NCBI GenBank assembly: GCA_964546815.1 | Contig: CAZJLR010000011.1 | Coordinates: forward strand, 1 to 64,000 | Direction of reading: 5' to 3' | DNA from: JAIEPM01 sp964546815 | GTDB taxonomy: Bacteria > Cyanobacteriota > Vampirovibrionia > Obscuribacterales > Obscuribacteraceae | Length of the DNA stretch: 64,000 nucleotides | Shown: in pieces, positions 33,449 to 42,565 of the stretch | Layout: every line of letters starts with the position of its first letter | How positions within the stretch are numbered: position 1 is the stretch's first letter | Program-made: the position numbers and the translations under genes | Notes under the pieces: generated by a model | Databases searched by the model: none | Seen by the model: the letters and a program-made list of their open reading frames with translations, nothing else | Told to the model about the DNA's origin: nothing

Positions 33449-35263
33449 TCAATCTTCAGATTCGTCTTGTAGGTAGGAAAGCATGATGTTTTCTTGCACT
33501 CCCATGGCTTTCTGGTGAAATGCACCCATGGTTTGCATGTAAGCTTTTAAAACACTATCTTGCGCTGCCAAAACCGGCTGACTTGCAGCCCCCGGGGCAT
33601 ATTGAGCTGCTTTTTGCTTTGCAGCTTCAGTTTGGCGCGGCAATTCTCTGTTAGTGGGGGCAGCGCTTAGATTTTGAGCCGGGGCGGCTGTCGTCTGCAA
33701 GCGCAGGCCCTTAAGGGAATCGGCCTTTAAGGACGGATAAGACAGCGAAAGCTTCAAATTAGCCGCCTTGGCGTTGCTACTACCGTTCAAGCCTGCAGCC
33801 GCTTCTCTGGCAAAAGCTGAGGAGTCTTCGTACTCTTCGAGTACCGCATGAGCATTAATACCGCCGAAGCCGAAAGCGCTAACGGCAGCACGCCTTGGCA
33901 GATTTTCAGCCAGAGCCTCCTGACGCTTTTCCCAAGCTCTGGACTCAGTGATGACGTAGCAAGGTGATTCAGTCCAGTTTATCTGGCTGTTTGGAGTGCT
34001 GACGTGCAAAGTTTTCGGCAAAACCTTGTGATGAAGCGCCAGCGCGGTTTTAATCAATCCGGCCATTCCACTGGCAGCCTGAGTATGCCCAATCATAGAT
34101 TTAACTGAACCAATCGCGCACCAGGGGCGATTATCAGACCCTGACTCGAGAGGCCCAAAAACTTGCTCAACTGCCTTCATTTCAGCGCGATCGCCTGCGC
34201 GCGTTCCGGTTCCGTGTGCTTCCAGCAGCTCTACGCTCTTTGGTGAGATGCCGGACATTTCGTATGCTCGGCGCATTGCCAGAGCTTCACCATCAGGATT
34301 TGGTGCAAGTGATGCAGACCCGCGCCCATCGCTCGAAGAGCCTATACCGCGGATGACAGCGTATATTTTGTTGGCGTCACGTTTTGCATCAGCCAATCTT
34401 TTCAATACAACCATGCCGACACCTTCACCGAGGATGGTGCCATCGGCATTATCGTCAAATGGTTTTATGGTGCCAGAACCAGATAGTGCACCAAGCTCGC
34501 AGAACATCTGGTAGAAATATGGACTGGAATTGATATGCACGCCACCTGCAATAGCCAAATCTGCTTGTCCAGAAATCAACGATTGCATAGTCATTTCAAC
34601 CGCGATCAAAGACGAAGCACAAGCTGCATCAAGAACGAGATTACGTCCGCGAAAGCCGAGTTTAGAAGCTATGCGACCGGAAAGAACATTCGGCATTACC
34701 GCAGGAATAGTATCAGCGTTGCAAGGCTGCAATTGCGCATGCAATGTCTGCCCAATCAACTCAAGCTCTTTTGCACTAATTTGCGGCGACACCGCTTTGA
34801 GTATTTCTAGCACCTGGTCGACAGTTTGACCGTGTTGAATCAAATTCATTGATCCGATACCCGGCGCCATTGTTCTTCCAATAACTATTTCAGCACGTTC
34901 GCCATCAAATGTCTTATGGTCATAACCTGCGTCAAGAAGTGCTTCCGAAGCTGCACGTAGAGCCAAAAACTGATCGGGATCTGAACCTCGCAAGCTAGCA
35001 GGCATTATGCCAAATTCGAGTGGATCGAATTGTGCATACTCGGTGATGAAACCACCCCTGGTGCAGTAAATTTGACCAAAAGATTCTTTGGATTTGTTTT
35101 TGTAGAAAGACGCATCCCACTCGTTTGCGTTAGGTTCACGTACAGCGTCAAAACCACTTTCAATATTTTGCCAAAACTGTTTGAGTGTAGGCGCACCCGG
35201 AAAGATGCATGACATTCCGACAATTGCCACATCATTGTCGTGGCGATTGGTTGCGGCGCTCAT
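33449..35263 (-). CDS. Beta-ketoacyl synthase of PUFA/heterocyst-glycolipid PKS type
   Basis: 604 residues. The KS domain (about 10-470) has the catalytic triad: Cys215 in DAACASSL, His350 in EAHGTGT and His393 in IGHTQAASG. A 130-residue C-terminal extension with Ala/Gln/Pro-rich linker ends in YMQTMGAFHQKAMGVQENIM and LSYL, a segment very like one in the ACP protein next door. It condenses acyl units onto a carrier protein. The ATG directly follows the TAA of the ACP gene. No AT, KR or DH genes are in the window, so partners are elsewhere or it uses the host's fatty acid synthase. Confidence 0.93.
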   Translation of the reverse strand: MSAATNRHDNDVAIVGMSCIFPGAPTLKQFWQNIESGFDAVREPNANEWDASFYKNKSKESFGQIYCTRGGFITEYAQFDPLEFGIMPASLRGSDPDQFLALRAASEALLDAGYDHKTFDGERAEIVIGRTMAPGIGSMNLIQHGQTVDQVLEILKAVSPQISAKELELIGQTLHAQLQPCNADTIPAVMPNVLSGRIASKLGFRGRNLVLDAACASSLIAVEMTMQSLISGQADLAIAGGVHINSSPYFYQMFCELGALSGSGTIKPFDDNADGTILGEGVGMVVLKRLADAKRDANKIYAVIRGIGSSSDGRGSASLAPNPDGEALAMRRAYEMSGISPKSVELLEAHGTGTRAGDRAEMKAVEQVFGPLESGSDNRPWCAIGSVKSMIGHTQAASGMAGLIKTALALHHKVLPKTLHVSTPNSQINWTESPCYVITESRAWEKRQEALAENLPRRAAVSAFGFGGINAHAVLEEYEDSSAFAREAAAGLNGSSNAKAANLKLSLSYPSLKADSLKGLRLQTTAAPAQNLSAAPTNRELPRQTEAAKQKAAQYAPGAASQPVLAAQDSVLKAYMQTMGAFHQKAMGVQENIMLSYLQDESED

Positions 35264-36178
35264 TTAAGCGCTCCTGCTAGCCAGAGCTACGTGATTGTTG
35301 CTTGCATCGTTTTGAGCAGGAGCAACTTCGCCAAGGCTGGCCAGATCGTTTTTGATCCAATCCATTATTCCTTGCAGCGACTTAACGCCTGCGAGTTTTT
35401 CAATGCCGTCTTCCAGTGCATTTTGCTTTGCCTCAGGAAGCAAGCGGCGGAAACTATTCAAAATTTCAACACGTTTGATTGAGTCAATTCCCAAATCTGC
35501 TTCAAGATCTAAACTCGGGTCGAGCATTTCTGGTGGATAGCCTGTGCGTTGGCTGACAATATCAATTAGAGCTGCAATTAACTGGTCTGGAGTCATCTCA
35601 GCATCGGTGCTTGCAGGTACCGCTGCGACTATGGTCGATGCAGAATAATTTTGCACTGGAGTGGCGCTAAGTTCAGCTCGGACTTCTGTTCGAACTTCTG
35701 CTTTGACTTCAGTGTTGAATTCAGTATCCTCGACTACTTCATAAACAGGTGTCGGGGCAGGCGAAACAAAATTGAATTGTTGAGTCGCAGGTTTAAGGTC
35801 GATTTGTTTCACAGTTGTTTGCAAATTGCTTTGAGCAAACTGCGGCATAGATCTCATCGTATCTAAAACAGACATACCTTGACTTTGCCCTGAGCTCGCT
35901 CCGCTCAGATAAGCCAGCATGACTCTCTCTTGCGATTCGATGAAGTTGCGGGTCATGTCCATCGACGAGCGCAAATACTCCATCATGACAATGTCACGAG
36001 CAGGCACCGCAGCACGTCCAGTCACAGATTGCTGCCGTGCAGTGGGGGCTAACCGGGTTTGCGGCTCGCTGCCTCCAGCAACAGTCACTACTTTGTCACT
36101 GCTGGGGGACGAAAGGTGCTTGTCAAGAGAGATTGCTTTTTCGGTCTGTTGACCATTAGCCTTGTTCGTAGCCGTCAT
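35264..36178 (-). CDS. Acyl carrier protein with long linker, PfaA-type ACP
   Basis: 304 residues from the ATG at 36178; a frame extension to a TTG at 36232 has no support. The disordered N-terminus is followed by a motif MMEYLRSSMDMTRNFIESQE, RVMLAYL (about residues 65-92), a long acidic and Ala-rich linker (TEVKAEVRTEVRAEL), and a C-terminal ACP (about 195-280) with the phosphopantetheine Ser233 in DLGIDSIKRVEIL, typical of PUFA synthases and hgl-type PKS. It needs a Sfp-type transferase, not seen in the window. TAA and the KS gene's ATG are contiguous, so the pair is translationally coupled. Confidence 0.88.
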   Translation of the reverse strand: MTATNKANGQQTEKAISLDKHLSSPSSDKVVTVAGGSEPQTRLAPTARQQSVTGRAAVPARDIVMMEYLRSSMDMTRNFIESQERVMLAYLSGASSGQSQGMSVLDTMRSMPQFAQSNLQTTVKQIDLKPATQQFNFVSPAPTPVYEVVEDTEFNTEVKAEVRTEVRAELSATPVQNYSASTIVAAVPASTDAEMTPDQLIAALIDIVSQRTGYPPEMLDPSLDLEADLGIDSIKRVEILNSFRRLLPEAKQNALEDGIEKLAGVKSLQGIMDWIKNDLASLGEVAPAQNDASNNHVALASRSA

Positions 36179-36567
36179 GTTGCCTGCTGCCCTGTTCTCG
36201 GGTGGATAGATCTTGAGGAGTAAGGGTTTCAAGTATACTTTTACATCGCTGCACTTGCCATTTAACGGATCTTATCAGCGCTCAAAACCCCTCTTTACAA
36301 CCCTCAATATTTCGCAAATTCAAACTCACTGCAAGGAATGAAAGCGCAATCGAAGGCAGCCCCAGCCAAATTCATTTGCCACCACATATAGTGCCGAAGT
36401 CAAAAGAAGTCAAAAAAGAAAATTGACTTTATCCCGAAGAAGCCTCTTCACAATGTTTAACTGGCTTTACAGTGCCGGAACAAAGTTGCACGAGAGCCGT
36501 CCCAAAATACATGAAACAGGGTTTTAAGGCTGAGCCACATGGTTCAGCCGGGGGAAAAGTGCGTCTC

Positions 36568-36945
36568 ATGGATTTCACATTTAATACTCAAATTGTAGAC
36601 ATTTCGGTTGCCCTGAGAGCTCTTAAGCTCTACCGTGACAAGGAATACAAAGAAGCGATTCCTGCGCTTGTTCAAATTCTCGATACAGAACCGACGAATT
36701 GGCAAGCCCGAATGATGCTGGGCGCCTGCTATTACAAATCAGAGCAGTTTCCGACTGCTTACCGCACTTTTCGCTATATTTACGAAAAGTGTCCGCACAT
36801 AGATGTTCGCCGAAAGGCATTTGAAGCCGTACAAGCAAGCCAGCTACGATCACAAACTCATGTCGAGGTACCCGCCGAATTCGGTTGCTATATTGACAGA
36901 AAGCCGCGTATTGCAAGCTGGCTAGACAACAACTACGGCATCTAA
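36568..36945 (+). CDS. TPR-like small protein
   Basis: 125 residues from the ATG at 36568 (GGGGA about 12 nt upstream). An open frame extends to a GTG at 36472 but has a less likely start. Two TPR-like helical pairs are visible at about 8-65 (ALRALKLYRDKEYKEAIPAL, WQARMMLGACYYKSEQFPTA), then a tail. No signal or membrane segment. It is divergent from the ACP-KS pair. In the roughly 390-bp region between 36179 and 36567 I see no other gene; it holds the two promoters, with a TTGACT at 36423 and no clear -10. Confidence 0.6.
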   Translation: MDFTFNTQIVDISVALRALKLYRDKEYKEAIPALVQILDTEPTNWQARMMLGACYYKSEQFPTAYRTFRYIYEKCPHIDVRRKAFEAVQASQLRSQTHVEVPAEFGCYIDRKPRIASWLDNNYGI

Positions 36946-36967
36946 AGCCGAAATGTGCTTGCTGCAT

Positions 36968-38017
36968 CTATTTGTTTTTGATTATCTGGAATGAGTTTCC
37001 AGATTTGAGATTCCACATCAAAGCCTCTTCCCCCGCGGGATCTTTAAGCGACTCTGGCTTAATGTCCTCAGTTAAAGTAAGCGGGGGAAGGTCGGGCTTT
37101 TGAAAAATATGCACGGCGCCTGCACCACCAACAACTCCCGAGAGCGAGCCATTGTTCCATTTGAATTGGACGCTGGTGTCTTCATCAATGCCGATAACCG
37201 GCAATTTACCCTTACCTAACTGATATAAGGCACGAACATCGCGTGTCTCTCTATGCCGCTCGCCCACATGAGTGTCAAAAATCGCCCAGGGAGTTAAGCC
37301 AAACCCTACTGACTCTTCAACTTTGTTTTCATCTCCACCGTTGATAATATCTGTCGGCATAACCGCGGTGCCTGCGCTATTGCCTGCAATAATTGCACCG
37401 TTTTCCAAAAGCTTTTTTACTGATGCTAATTGATGGTCATCAAATTCTCGTCGCAATTTGTCTTGAGCACCACCGCCAAAATAAACAAGGTTGGTATCAG
37501 CTGGTACTTCATAGCTATATTTGTAATTTGGATCTTCAGGAATTTGGTCTTTCGGCACAATGATAGTGATGTTTTCCGCTATAACACCGGCTTTTACGAA
37601 ACCATCAGCCAGAAATTGTTCATATCCCTCAACAGATGATGCTCTGCCAACCACTGCAACCTTTGGCTCATCTCCAGCTTGTTTTACAAGTTCTGTAAAT
37701 GTAGTTTTTGCGTTGCCACCAATCAAATAAATAGAGCCTTTGAATTCTTCAACTTTTGCATCTGCAGGTTTGTCCTCTGCAGCTGAAGGCTTTGCTGCGC
37801 CGTTATCAGATAGCGCAACAGCCGTATTAAGTCGCTGAGCAAGCTGCCAGCATTGATTATTCTCTTTTTTCAGAAAGTCAATTTGCCAGCCAAATGAGTC
37901 TGAAACCCCATTGCCAGGTTTTGACGGCGCAGAAAAGCAATCTAATACGTCCAAGACATTACCCCCAACTGAGATTCTAAGAGATGCATTTAGAATCACA
38001 ACGATCATTGTTCTCAT
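36968..38017 (-). CDS. Cyanophycinase-like S51 peptidase
   Basis: 349 residues. From about residue 93 the S51 fold is clear: GSIYLIGGNAKTTFTELVK, LVYFGGGAQDKL and the nucleophile elbow IIAGNSAGTAVMP with Ser214. Downstream, DTHVGERHRETR and IGIDEDTSVQF match cyanophycinase, which hydrolyses the Asp-Arg polymer cyanophycin to dipeptides. The first 90 residues are an unusual extension with a mildly hydrophobic start and no clear signal peptide; the catalytic domain could be exported or cytoplasmic. No cyanophycin synthetase is in the window, and the related peptidase E/CPG70 activity is possible. Confidence 0.85.
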   Translation of the reverse strand: MRTMIVVILNASLRISVGGNVLDVLDCFSAPSKPGNGVSDSFGWQIDFLKKENNQCWQLAQRLNTAVALSDNGAAKPSAAEDKPADAKVEEFKGSIYLIGGNAKTTFTELVKQAGDEPKVAVVGRASSVEGYEQFLADGFVKAGVIAENITIIVPKDQIPEDPNYKYSYEVPADTNLVYFGGGAQDKLRREFDDHQLASVKKLLENGAIIAGNSAGTAVMPTDIINGGDENKVEESVGFGLTPWAIFDTHVGERHRETRDVRALYQLGKGKLPVIGIDEDTSVQFKWNNGSLSGVVGGAGAVHIFQKPDLPPLTLTEDIKPESLKDPAGEEALMWNLKSGNSFQIIKNK

Positions 38018-38067
38018 CTGCTTTTCAGCAAAAAAGAGAGTGAATCAAATGTGGAATTTGTGTGAAA

Positions 38068-38454
38068 TTATTTGACTTCAGTGGGAGGAGTCGCAACCGC
38101 GGCCTCAACCACTTGCCCTTTGCTAAGTTTTACTTCAAACACTTTGGGTTTTGAGCCAACTGCCATAGGGTCTGAAATCTTGTATATCAACATTTTTGCT
38201 TTTAGATCGAGCCCAAATGATGTTATTTCTCTTCTGTCAGGCTCACCAAGCAGATGCACAACATCAGACTCTGATTTGCTCAAAACTTTGGCGACAATGT
38301 CGTTGCACATGGGTTCTCGAAGGCTGTAATCAGAGCGCGCCGCTTCCAACCATTTTTCTGTGCTGAACTTAGGCTCGTGTGACTGGGTCTTTCCCATGAC
38401 AATCATTATCAGCACGAAACCTACAATTACTGCAATGATAGAGAATCGTCCCAA
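38068..38454 (-). CDS. Membrane-anchored small protein with BamE-like segment
   Basis: 128 residues from a TTG at 38454, preceded by GGGAG; an upstream TTG at 38472 lacks a ribosome site. A single N-terminal transmembrane helix (SIIAVIVGFVLIMIVMG) is followed by a soluble part with KSESDVVHLLGEPDRRE and KMLIYKI, resembling the BamE/SmpA pattern of VxxLLGxPxxxE and a YxI strand. It is probably anchored to the inner membrane and faces the periplasm. The similarity is short, so the assignment is a guess. Confidence 0.6.
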   Translation of the reverse strand: MGRFSIIAVIVGFVLIMIVMGKTQSHEPKFSTEKWLEAARSDYSLREPMCNDIVAKVLSKSESDVVHLLGEPDRREITSFGLDLKAKMLIYKISDPMAVGSKPKVFEVKLSKGQVVEAAVATPPTEVK

Positions 38455-38511
38455 AACAGCGCTCCCAGTCAACAGAACACTAAAATATAATGGCAGGTAG
38501 ATTTCAGCAAA

Positions 38512-39423
38512 TCAAGTTTCGCTTGCTGATGTCGGCAGCCCCAACGAAAGTATCGATTTCTTGACTGTCTCAAACCACAAGACCCAGCCTTCCTCCGGGC
38601 CACAAGCCAAGTGTTTCATCAATTTCTCAAGTACGTCGAGAATGTCCAAATGAACATGCAAAGTCCAGACAAAAACTTCCTGCAATATCTCGGGCTCAAT
38701 TTCACTTCCGTATGAATCTTTGATAGATAAAGCGACAAGATCTGCGCGATTAATAAGCTCAGAGCCTGCGCTCAAAAATGTCGCATGCACGCGTTTAGAT
38801 GCTTGCTCGTAGTCATCAAAAAGCCGTTTAAGTGAATCAATTTGATACGCAAGTCTTTTCCATTTGCTCGCATTTAGCAAGCTGTGAATTTTGAAAGCAT
38901 CTCTATATGTCTGCCACTGTTCATCTGAGTTTACGGCACAGAGCCATGCTGTTGCAGCACCGTCTTTTTCGATGCCCCATGCAGCAAACATTGCAAACTC
39001 AACTGCTTTTCGCGTGTTATGCATCGAGTCATTTACTCTACCTCGCAGCAAAGAAAGCACTCCGGCTGCGAGTTCATGCCTGACTGCCACGCAAGCGTGC
39101 AAAAGCAAAATCTCGTTGCTATCTTTTCCCTGAGTCGTCTCTTTTGCCGCCAGAGCAATTTGCAATTGCAGATAGAGAGCCGCAAGCTCGTTTGGCCAGG
39201 GCAAAAGCTCATCTAAAATTGAAATAGATCGATTGAATAATCGGTCTGTTTCTATCATTGCCTTCCACAGTGCAGCCTCTGCATCTGCGGGATTTTGAGC
39301 ACTGCAATTGTCTTTGTATGTATATCCCAATGAACTGCGTGTGTATGTAGAACCGCAAGAATAGTGGCAAGTAACATACTCTTCTTCTATCGAAGCACTA
39401 TTGCAAAAGGGGCAAGCATCCAT
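38512..39423 (-). CDS. Zinc-ribbon protein with helical C-terminal region
   Basis: 303 residues. The N-terminus holds a probable zinc ribbon, Cys4-x2-Cys7, Cys19-x3-Cys23 (DACPFCNSA, CHYSCGS). The rest is alpha-helical, with LYLQLQIALAAKETTQGKDS, VRHELAAGVLSLLRGRVNDS, MHNTRKAVEFAMFAAWGIEK and a final WTLHVHLDILDVLEKLM. No membrane segment. The helical part recalls HEPN-like or DUF5677-like proteins, but the catalytic RxxxxH is not convincing, so I do not assign a nuclease role. It is monocistronic, with a divergent side on the far end. Confidence 0.68.
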   Translation of the reverse strand: MDACPFCNSASIEEEYVTCHYSCGSTYTRSSLGYTYKDNCSAQNPADAEAALWKAMIETDRLFNRSISILDELLPWPNELAALYLQLQIALAAKETTQGKDSNEILLLHACVAVRHELAAGVLSLLRGRVNDSMHNTRKAVEFAMFAAWGIEKDGAATAWLCAVNSDEQWQTYRDAFKIHSLLNASKWKRLAYQIDSLKRLFDDYEQASKRVHATFLSAGSELINRADLVALSIKDSYGSEIEPEILQEVFVWTLHVHLDILDVLEKLMKHLACGPEEGWVLWFETVKKSILSLGLPTSASET

Positions 39424-39495
39424 TCTTTATGCCGAAACTCCCACGGGTGGTCGGCGTTTAGGATAACAGACATCAATTGACAAATAAATGAATTC

Positions 39496-39523
39496 AAAAA
39501 CAGAAAAAAGGAGCTTTCGCTCC
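39496..39523 (-). terminator. Intrinsic terminator after the VirB2-like gene
   Basis: On the minus strand GGAGC-GAAA-GCTCC (39523-39510) is followed by TTTTTTCTG and a second T-run. It lies 31 nt after the stop codon at 39555, as expected for a strongly expressed gene. Confidence 0.85.
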
Positions 39524-39554
39524 TCCTTTCCTGCATTCTTCCTGAGAAAAACTT

Positions 39555-40058
39555 TTAGCTGAACAAGTTAGCATCACGAGCTGAAGCTACTAGCCAGTTG
39601 ATGCAACCTGGTGTTGCGAGTCCACCAGTCACGCCGGCGCCGCCCCAGAGAACACGCTTCATAGCATCTTGCGTGCCTGCTGCCATGTGCATGAAGCCCA
39701 TGATCATTGTTGGTCCACCCCAGGCGATACCGAGAATTTCCATGCCGTTTGCGATGATGTTGAGCAAAGCTTCGAGGTTGGCGAGGTTGTTGACGCGGAC
39801 TGTACCGGCGGTGTTTACGCCTTGAATTACAGTGGCATCAGCGCCTTGTGGTCCAATTGTGCCGTTGGTTGCGCCTTGCAACATTGGGGCGGCGGTGCTG
39901 CCACCTTGTTGTGTTTGCGAACCAGTATAGTTGCCGGTGTTGTTGGTTTGCATACCGGTTGCTGCAGTGGAGTCAAACGCGTCTTGAGCGAGCGCAGGTC
40001 CTGCAAGGGTCAATACTACTGCTGATGCCATGGTGACTTGTGCCAACTTCTTAAACAT
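39555..40058 (-). CDS. VirB2/TrbC-like pilin-type secreted protein
   Basis: 167 residues from the ATG at 40058 (AGGAG, 10 nt). The frame extends upstream to 40376 but that part is low-quality and lacks a ribosome site. A clear signal peptide (MFKKLAQVTMASAVVLTLAG, PALA) is followed by a Thr/Asn/Gln-rich stretch (about 30-80), then two hydrophobic segments (ANLEALLNIIANGMEILGIA, GGPTMIMGFMHMAAG, and VLWGGAGVTGGLATPGCINWL). This layout fits VirB2/TrbC pilins of type IV secretion, but no other secretion gene is nearby. A terminator follows at 39523. The role in a pilus or membrane assembly is inference. Confidence 0.65.
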   Translation of the reverse strand: MFKKLAQVTMASAVVLTLAGPALAQDAFDSTAATGMQTNNTGNYTGSQTQQGGSTAAPMLQGATNGTIGPQGADATVIQGVNTAGTVRVNNLANLEALLNIIANGMEILGIAWGGPTMIMGFMHMAAGTQDAMKRVLWGGAGVTGGLATPGCINWLVASARDANLFS

Positions 40059-40396
40059 GATTTGAAAACTCCTGGGTGATGAATTCGTTGAGACCGACTT
40101 GGTAATTCGCTGTTCGAAGCGTTGCCTTTCCTTCGAACTCTTCCTCAACCCGTCTTTTTTGCCAATTAGGGGGACGAAACCTGAAACATGACTAAAGTCA
40201 CGGGTCCACTTGGCGACCAGGGGGCTGCATCGCCGAACGCCTCGCACTCCCGAAAGACAGTACCAGCAAGACTTTACAGGATTGAGAGGCAATTTAATCT
40301 GCCAGGCACGGGTACTTGCTCTCAGGCATGTGGCTAAAAATAGCCATTGTTTCTGAAGGATTTTTGAGAGTTCCATCTATGTATATTGCTAATCAA
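40059..40396 (-). promoter_or_regulatory. Long leader of the VirB2-like gene with hairpins and a two-fold symmetric site
   Basis: About 340 bp with no gene. GTTCGAAG (40112-40119) and CTTCGAAC (40131-40138) are perfect inverted arms. GGCGA and TCGCC near 40213-40235 form another stem. TGACT-AA-AGTCA at 40189-40200 is a symmetric site, reminiscent of boxes bound by NarL/DosR-type regulators. The high structure and the presence of several stems suggest an RNA leader or operator; I found no match to a riboswitch class I know. Confidence 0.45.
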
Positions 40397-41422
40397 CTAA
40401 CGAAGTTGTGTTTCGGCGACACCCACTCGGCAGTCAGCGGCGCCGTAATAAATCAAATAGCGCCCAGAGTCTTCAACAAGACCTTCTACAAACACCACAT
40501 TTGGTGCTTGATGAACAACTTTGGATGTTGTGCTCATCTCCCATTCTTTTTCCGGCTCGAAAATGGGTCTATCAGAGCGCGCCAGCAGCTTTGTTGGATC
40601 GTTAATGTCAAACAATGCAAAACCGGTTCTGTAGGTTAAGCCTGCGTCTGCGCCATTGTATAGAAGCAAAATGCCGGCGCTAGTAATCAGCGGAGCTGGT
40701 CCTGGCTCTACGACTGTGGAATCAAAGAATGCTTTGCGCCTGGGCAATACGGGGGTTTTGCTGGCATCTTCCCAATGAACCCCGTCGTCAGAGCATGCAA
40801 TTCCTGTTTGGTCAGAGCCATCGGCAGCATCGCCCATGTAATACATCCAATATTTATTGTTGATTTTCTTCGGTACAATGGCGCCTGATTTTGTCCAATT
40901 TATATTCCACGCGCCTTTTTTCGCAGGCATGATAATGCCGACACGCTTCCAGTTGCGCAGGTCATCAGACTCATACTGCGCCAACTGCGCATCAGTGTCA
41001 TATGCGGTAGCAGTCAAAGTCCACGAACCTGGCTTGCTTAGACTGGGGCTTAATCGGGGGTCTTCAATGCCATGTTTTTCGTCTGGCAAAGATGGCTCCA
41101 AAACCGGCTTATCCTCAGCTTTGAAGTGAATGCCATCTTTACTTTCAGCATATCCTATCCGCGAAATTCCCTGCTCGTCTTGAGCGCGATATAGCATTAC
41201 AAAAGTGCCGTCATTACGTTTAACTACAGAAGGATTGAAAGCTCCTACAGAATCAAACTTGCCTGCGCGAGGCGACAAGATTGGTGCATCAGAGAGTCTT
41301 TTGAACTGTGTAAAATATTCGCGCGTCCTCACTGACTCTGCTCTGGAACTTAAGCAATAACTTGAAACTGAAAGTGCTGCAACGGCGCATCCGATGTAGA
41401 ATATTTTGAATTTTCTTGTCAT
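40397..41422 (-). CDS. GH130-like glycoside phosphorylase/hydrolase, exported
   Basis: 341 residues from the ATG at 41422. The N-terminus has a hydrophobic core (IFYIGCAVAALSVSSYCLSS) that fits a signal peptide or lipoprotein-like anchor. A five-bladed beta-propeller pattern follows: APILSPRAG, GAFNPSVVKRNDGTFVMLYR, GIEDPRLSPS, NINWTKSGAI, KYWMYYMGD, FFDSTVVEPGPAPL and YLIYYGAAD. GH130 enzymes phosphorolyse or hydrolyse beta-mannosidic bonds; the GIEDPR segment carries the general acid Asp of the family. The exact substrate is unknown. It is not linked to other sugar genes here. Confidence 0.82.
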   Translation of the reverse strand: MTRKFKIFYIGCAVAALSVSSYCLSSRAESVRTREYFTQFKRLSDAPILSPRAGKFDSVGAFNPSVVKRNDGTFVMLYRAQDEQGISRIGYAESKDGIHFKAEDKPVLEPSLPDEKHGIEDPRLSPSLSKPGSWTLTATAYDTDAQLAQYESDDLRNWKRVGIIMPAKKGAWNINWTKSGAIVPKKINNKYWMYYMGDAADGSDQTGIACSDDGVHWEDASKTPVLPRRKAFFDSTVVEPGPAPLITSAGILLLYNGADAGLTYRTGFALFDINDPTKLLARSDRPIFEPEKEWEMSTTSKVVHQAPNVVFVEGLVEDSGRYLIYYGAADCRVGVAETQLR

Positions 41423-41522
41423 AATGCGACACCCGCTGTAATTGAACATCACGGCAGAATATCACAGATAAATGCCTGGCACTTTAGAAAAGTACAGTTA
41501 GAACAGTTTTGGAGAATTGCAA

Positions 41523-42548
41523 ATGAGCCCACAGAATAGCAAGCCATTATCGGGGAAAGTGGCAGTAGTAGCTGGTGCCACCCGTGGTGCAGGGCGCGGA
41601 ATTGCAAGAATGCTTGGTGAGGCAGGAATGACAGTTTATTGTTCTGGCAGAACTGTCAAAGGCGGCGAACAATATTCAAAGCGAGCTGAAACCATCGAAG
41701 AAACAGCTGAAATGGTAAAGAAATCCGGCGGCAAAGGCATTGCTGTCATGACAGATCACAAGAAAGAAGATCAAGTCGCGGCCTTGTTTGAGAAAGTAGA
41801 AAAGGAAGAAGGACAATTACATTTACTGGTCAATGACATATGGGGCGGCGATGCACTCACTGAGTGGGGAAAATCTTTTTGGGAGCTAGAACCCGAGAAG
41901 GGATTTCGAATGCTTGAAACAGCCGTCCACACTCACATTATCACGAGTCGATATGCTGTTCCGGTTATGCGAAAAGGCAACGAAGCTTTGATTGTAGAAA
42001 TTACTGATGGCGACTTTGCAGGATATCGCGGCAATCTGTTTTACGATCTTGCAAAAAATGCGGTGATTCGCCTTGCATACGCTATGAGTTGCGAATTACG
42101 CGACACAGAAATTACTGCGCTAGCATTAACCCCTGGATTCTTAAGATCGGAAGCCATGTTAGAACACTTTGGTGTTGCTGAAAGCAATTGGCAAGATGGA
42201 ATTGAACAAGACCCGTACTTTGCAGAATCAGAAACACCTTGTTATGTAGGCAGAGCTGTAGCTGCTCTGGCGGCAGACCCAAATGTCAAAGCAAAAGCAG
42301 GAAAGGTTTGGGCTTCGTGGACACTCGCCAAAGAATACAATTTCACTGATATAGATGGTCGTCAGCCAGATTTCCCTGTCTTCTTCGACAATACTGTCAA
42401 ACAAATGATAAACAAAGGCGGACCAGCAAACGAGCAAGAACGGATGTTAATGCTTGCCAGATATCACCAAATCCATCTCGACCCGAGCAAAACTGACTAC
42501 ATCAAGCAATTAGAAAGCTCACTGGGGCTCAAAAGCATCAGCAGTTGA
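41523..42548 (+). CDS. Short-chain dehydrogenase/reductase, extended C-terminus
   Basis: 341 residues from the ATG at 41523 (GGAG at 41511-41514). The Rossmann motif is GATRGAGRGIA (about 18-28); LVNDIWGG replaces the usual NNAG near 104-111; the catalytic region has the GYRGNLFYDLAKNAVIRL segment with Tyr-x3-Lys. The C-terminal part (about 215-341) is longer than in most SDRs and recalls DHRS1-like proteins. Substrate unknown. No close operon partner is visible; a hairpin follows. Confidence 0.88.
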   Translation: MSPQNSKPLSGKVAVVAGATRGAGRGIARMLGEAGMTVYCSGRTVKGGEQYSKRAETIEETAEMVKKSGGKGIAVMTDHKKEDQVAALFEKVEKEEGQLHLLVNDIWGGDALTEWGKSFWELEPEKGFRMLETAVHTHIITSRYAVPVMRKGNEALIVEITDGDFAGYRGNLFYDLAKNAVIRLAYAMSCELRDTEITALALTPGFLRSEAMLEHFGVAESNWQDGIEQDPYFAESETPCYVGRAVAALAADPNVKAKAGKVWASWTLAKEYNFTDIDGRQPDFPVFFDNTVKQMINKGGPANEQERMLMLARYHQIHLDPSKTDYIKQLESSLGLKSISS

Positions 42549-42565
42549 GCAAAGTCACCTGATTC

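Noticed and set aside
35264..36232. 322-residue version of the ACP protein starting at a TTG
   Set aside because: No ribosome site before 36232; the ATG at 36178 is preferred.
38512..39423. HEPN-type RNase assignment for the zinc-ribbon protein
   Set aside because: The helical part is suggestive but I cannot find a convincing RxxxxH active site.
39555..40376. 273-residue version of the VirB2-like protein
   Set aside because: The upstream 106 codons run through hairpins and precede a textbook signal peptide; the ATG at 40058 has its own ribosome site.
40059..40396. Leader considered as a c-di-GMP (GEMM) or cobalamin riboswitch
   Set aside because: The conserved cores of these classes are not present; only generic stems were found.
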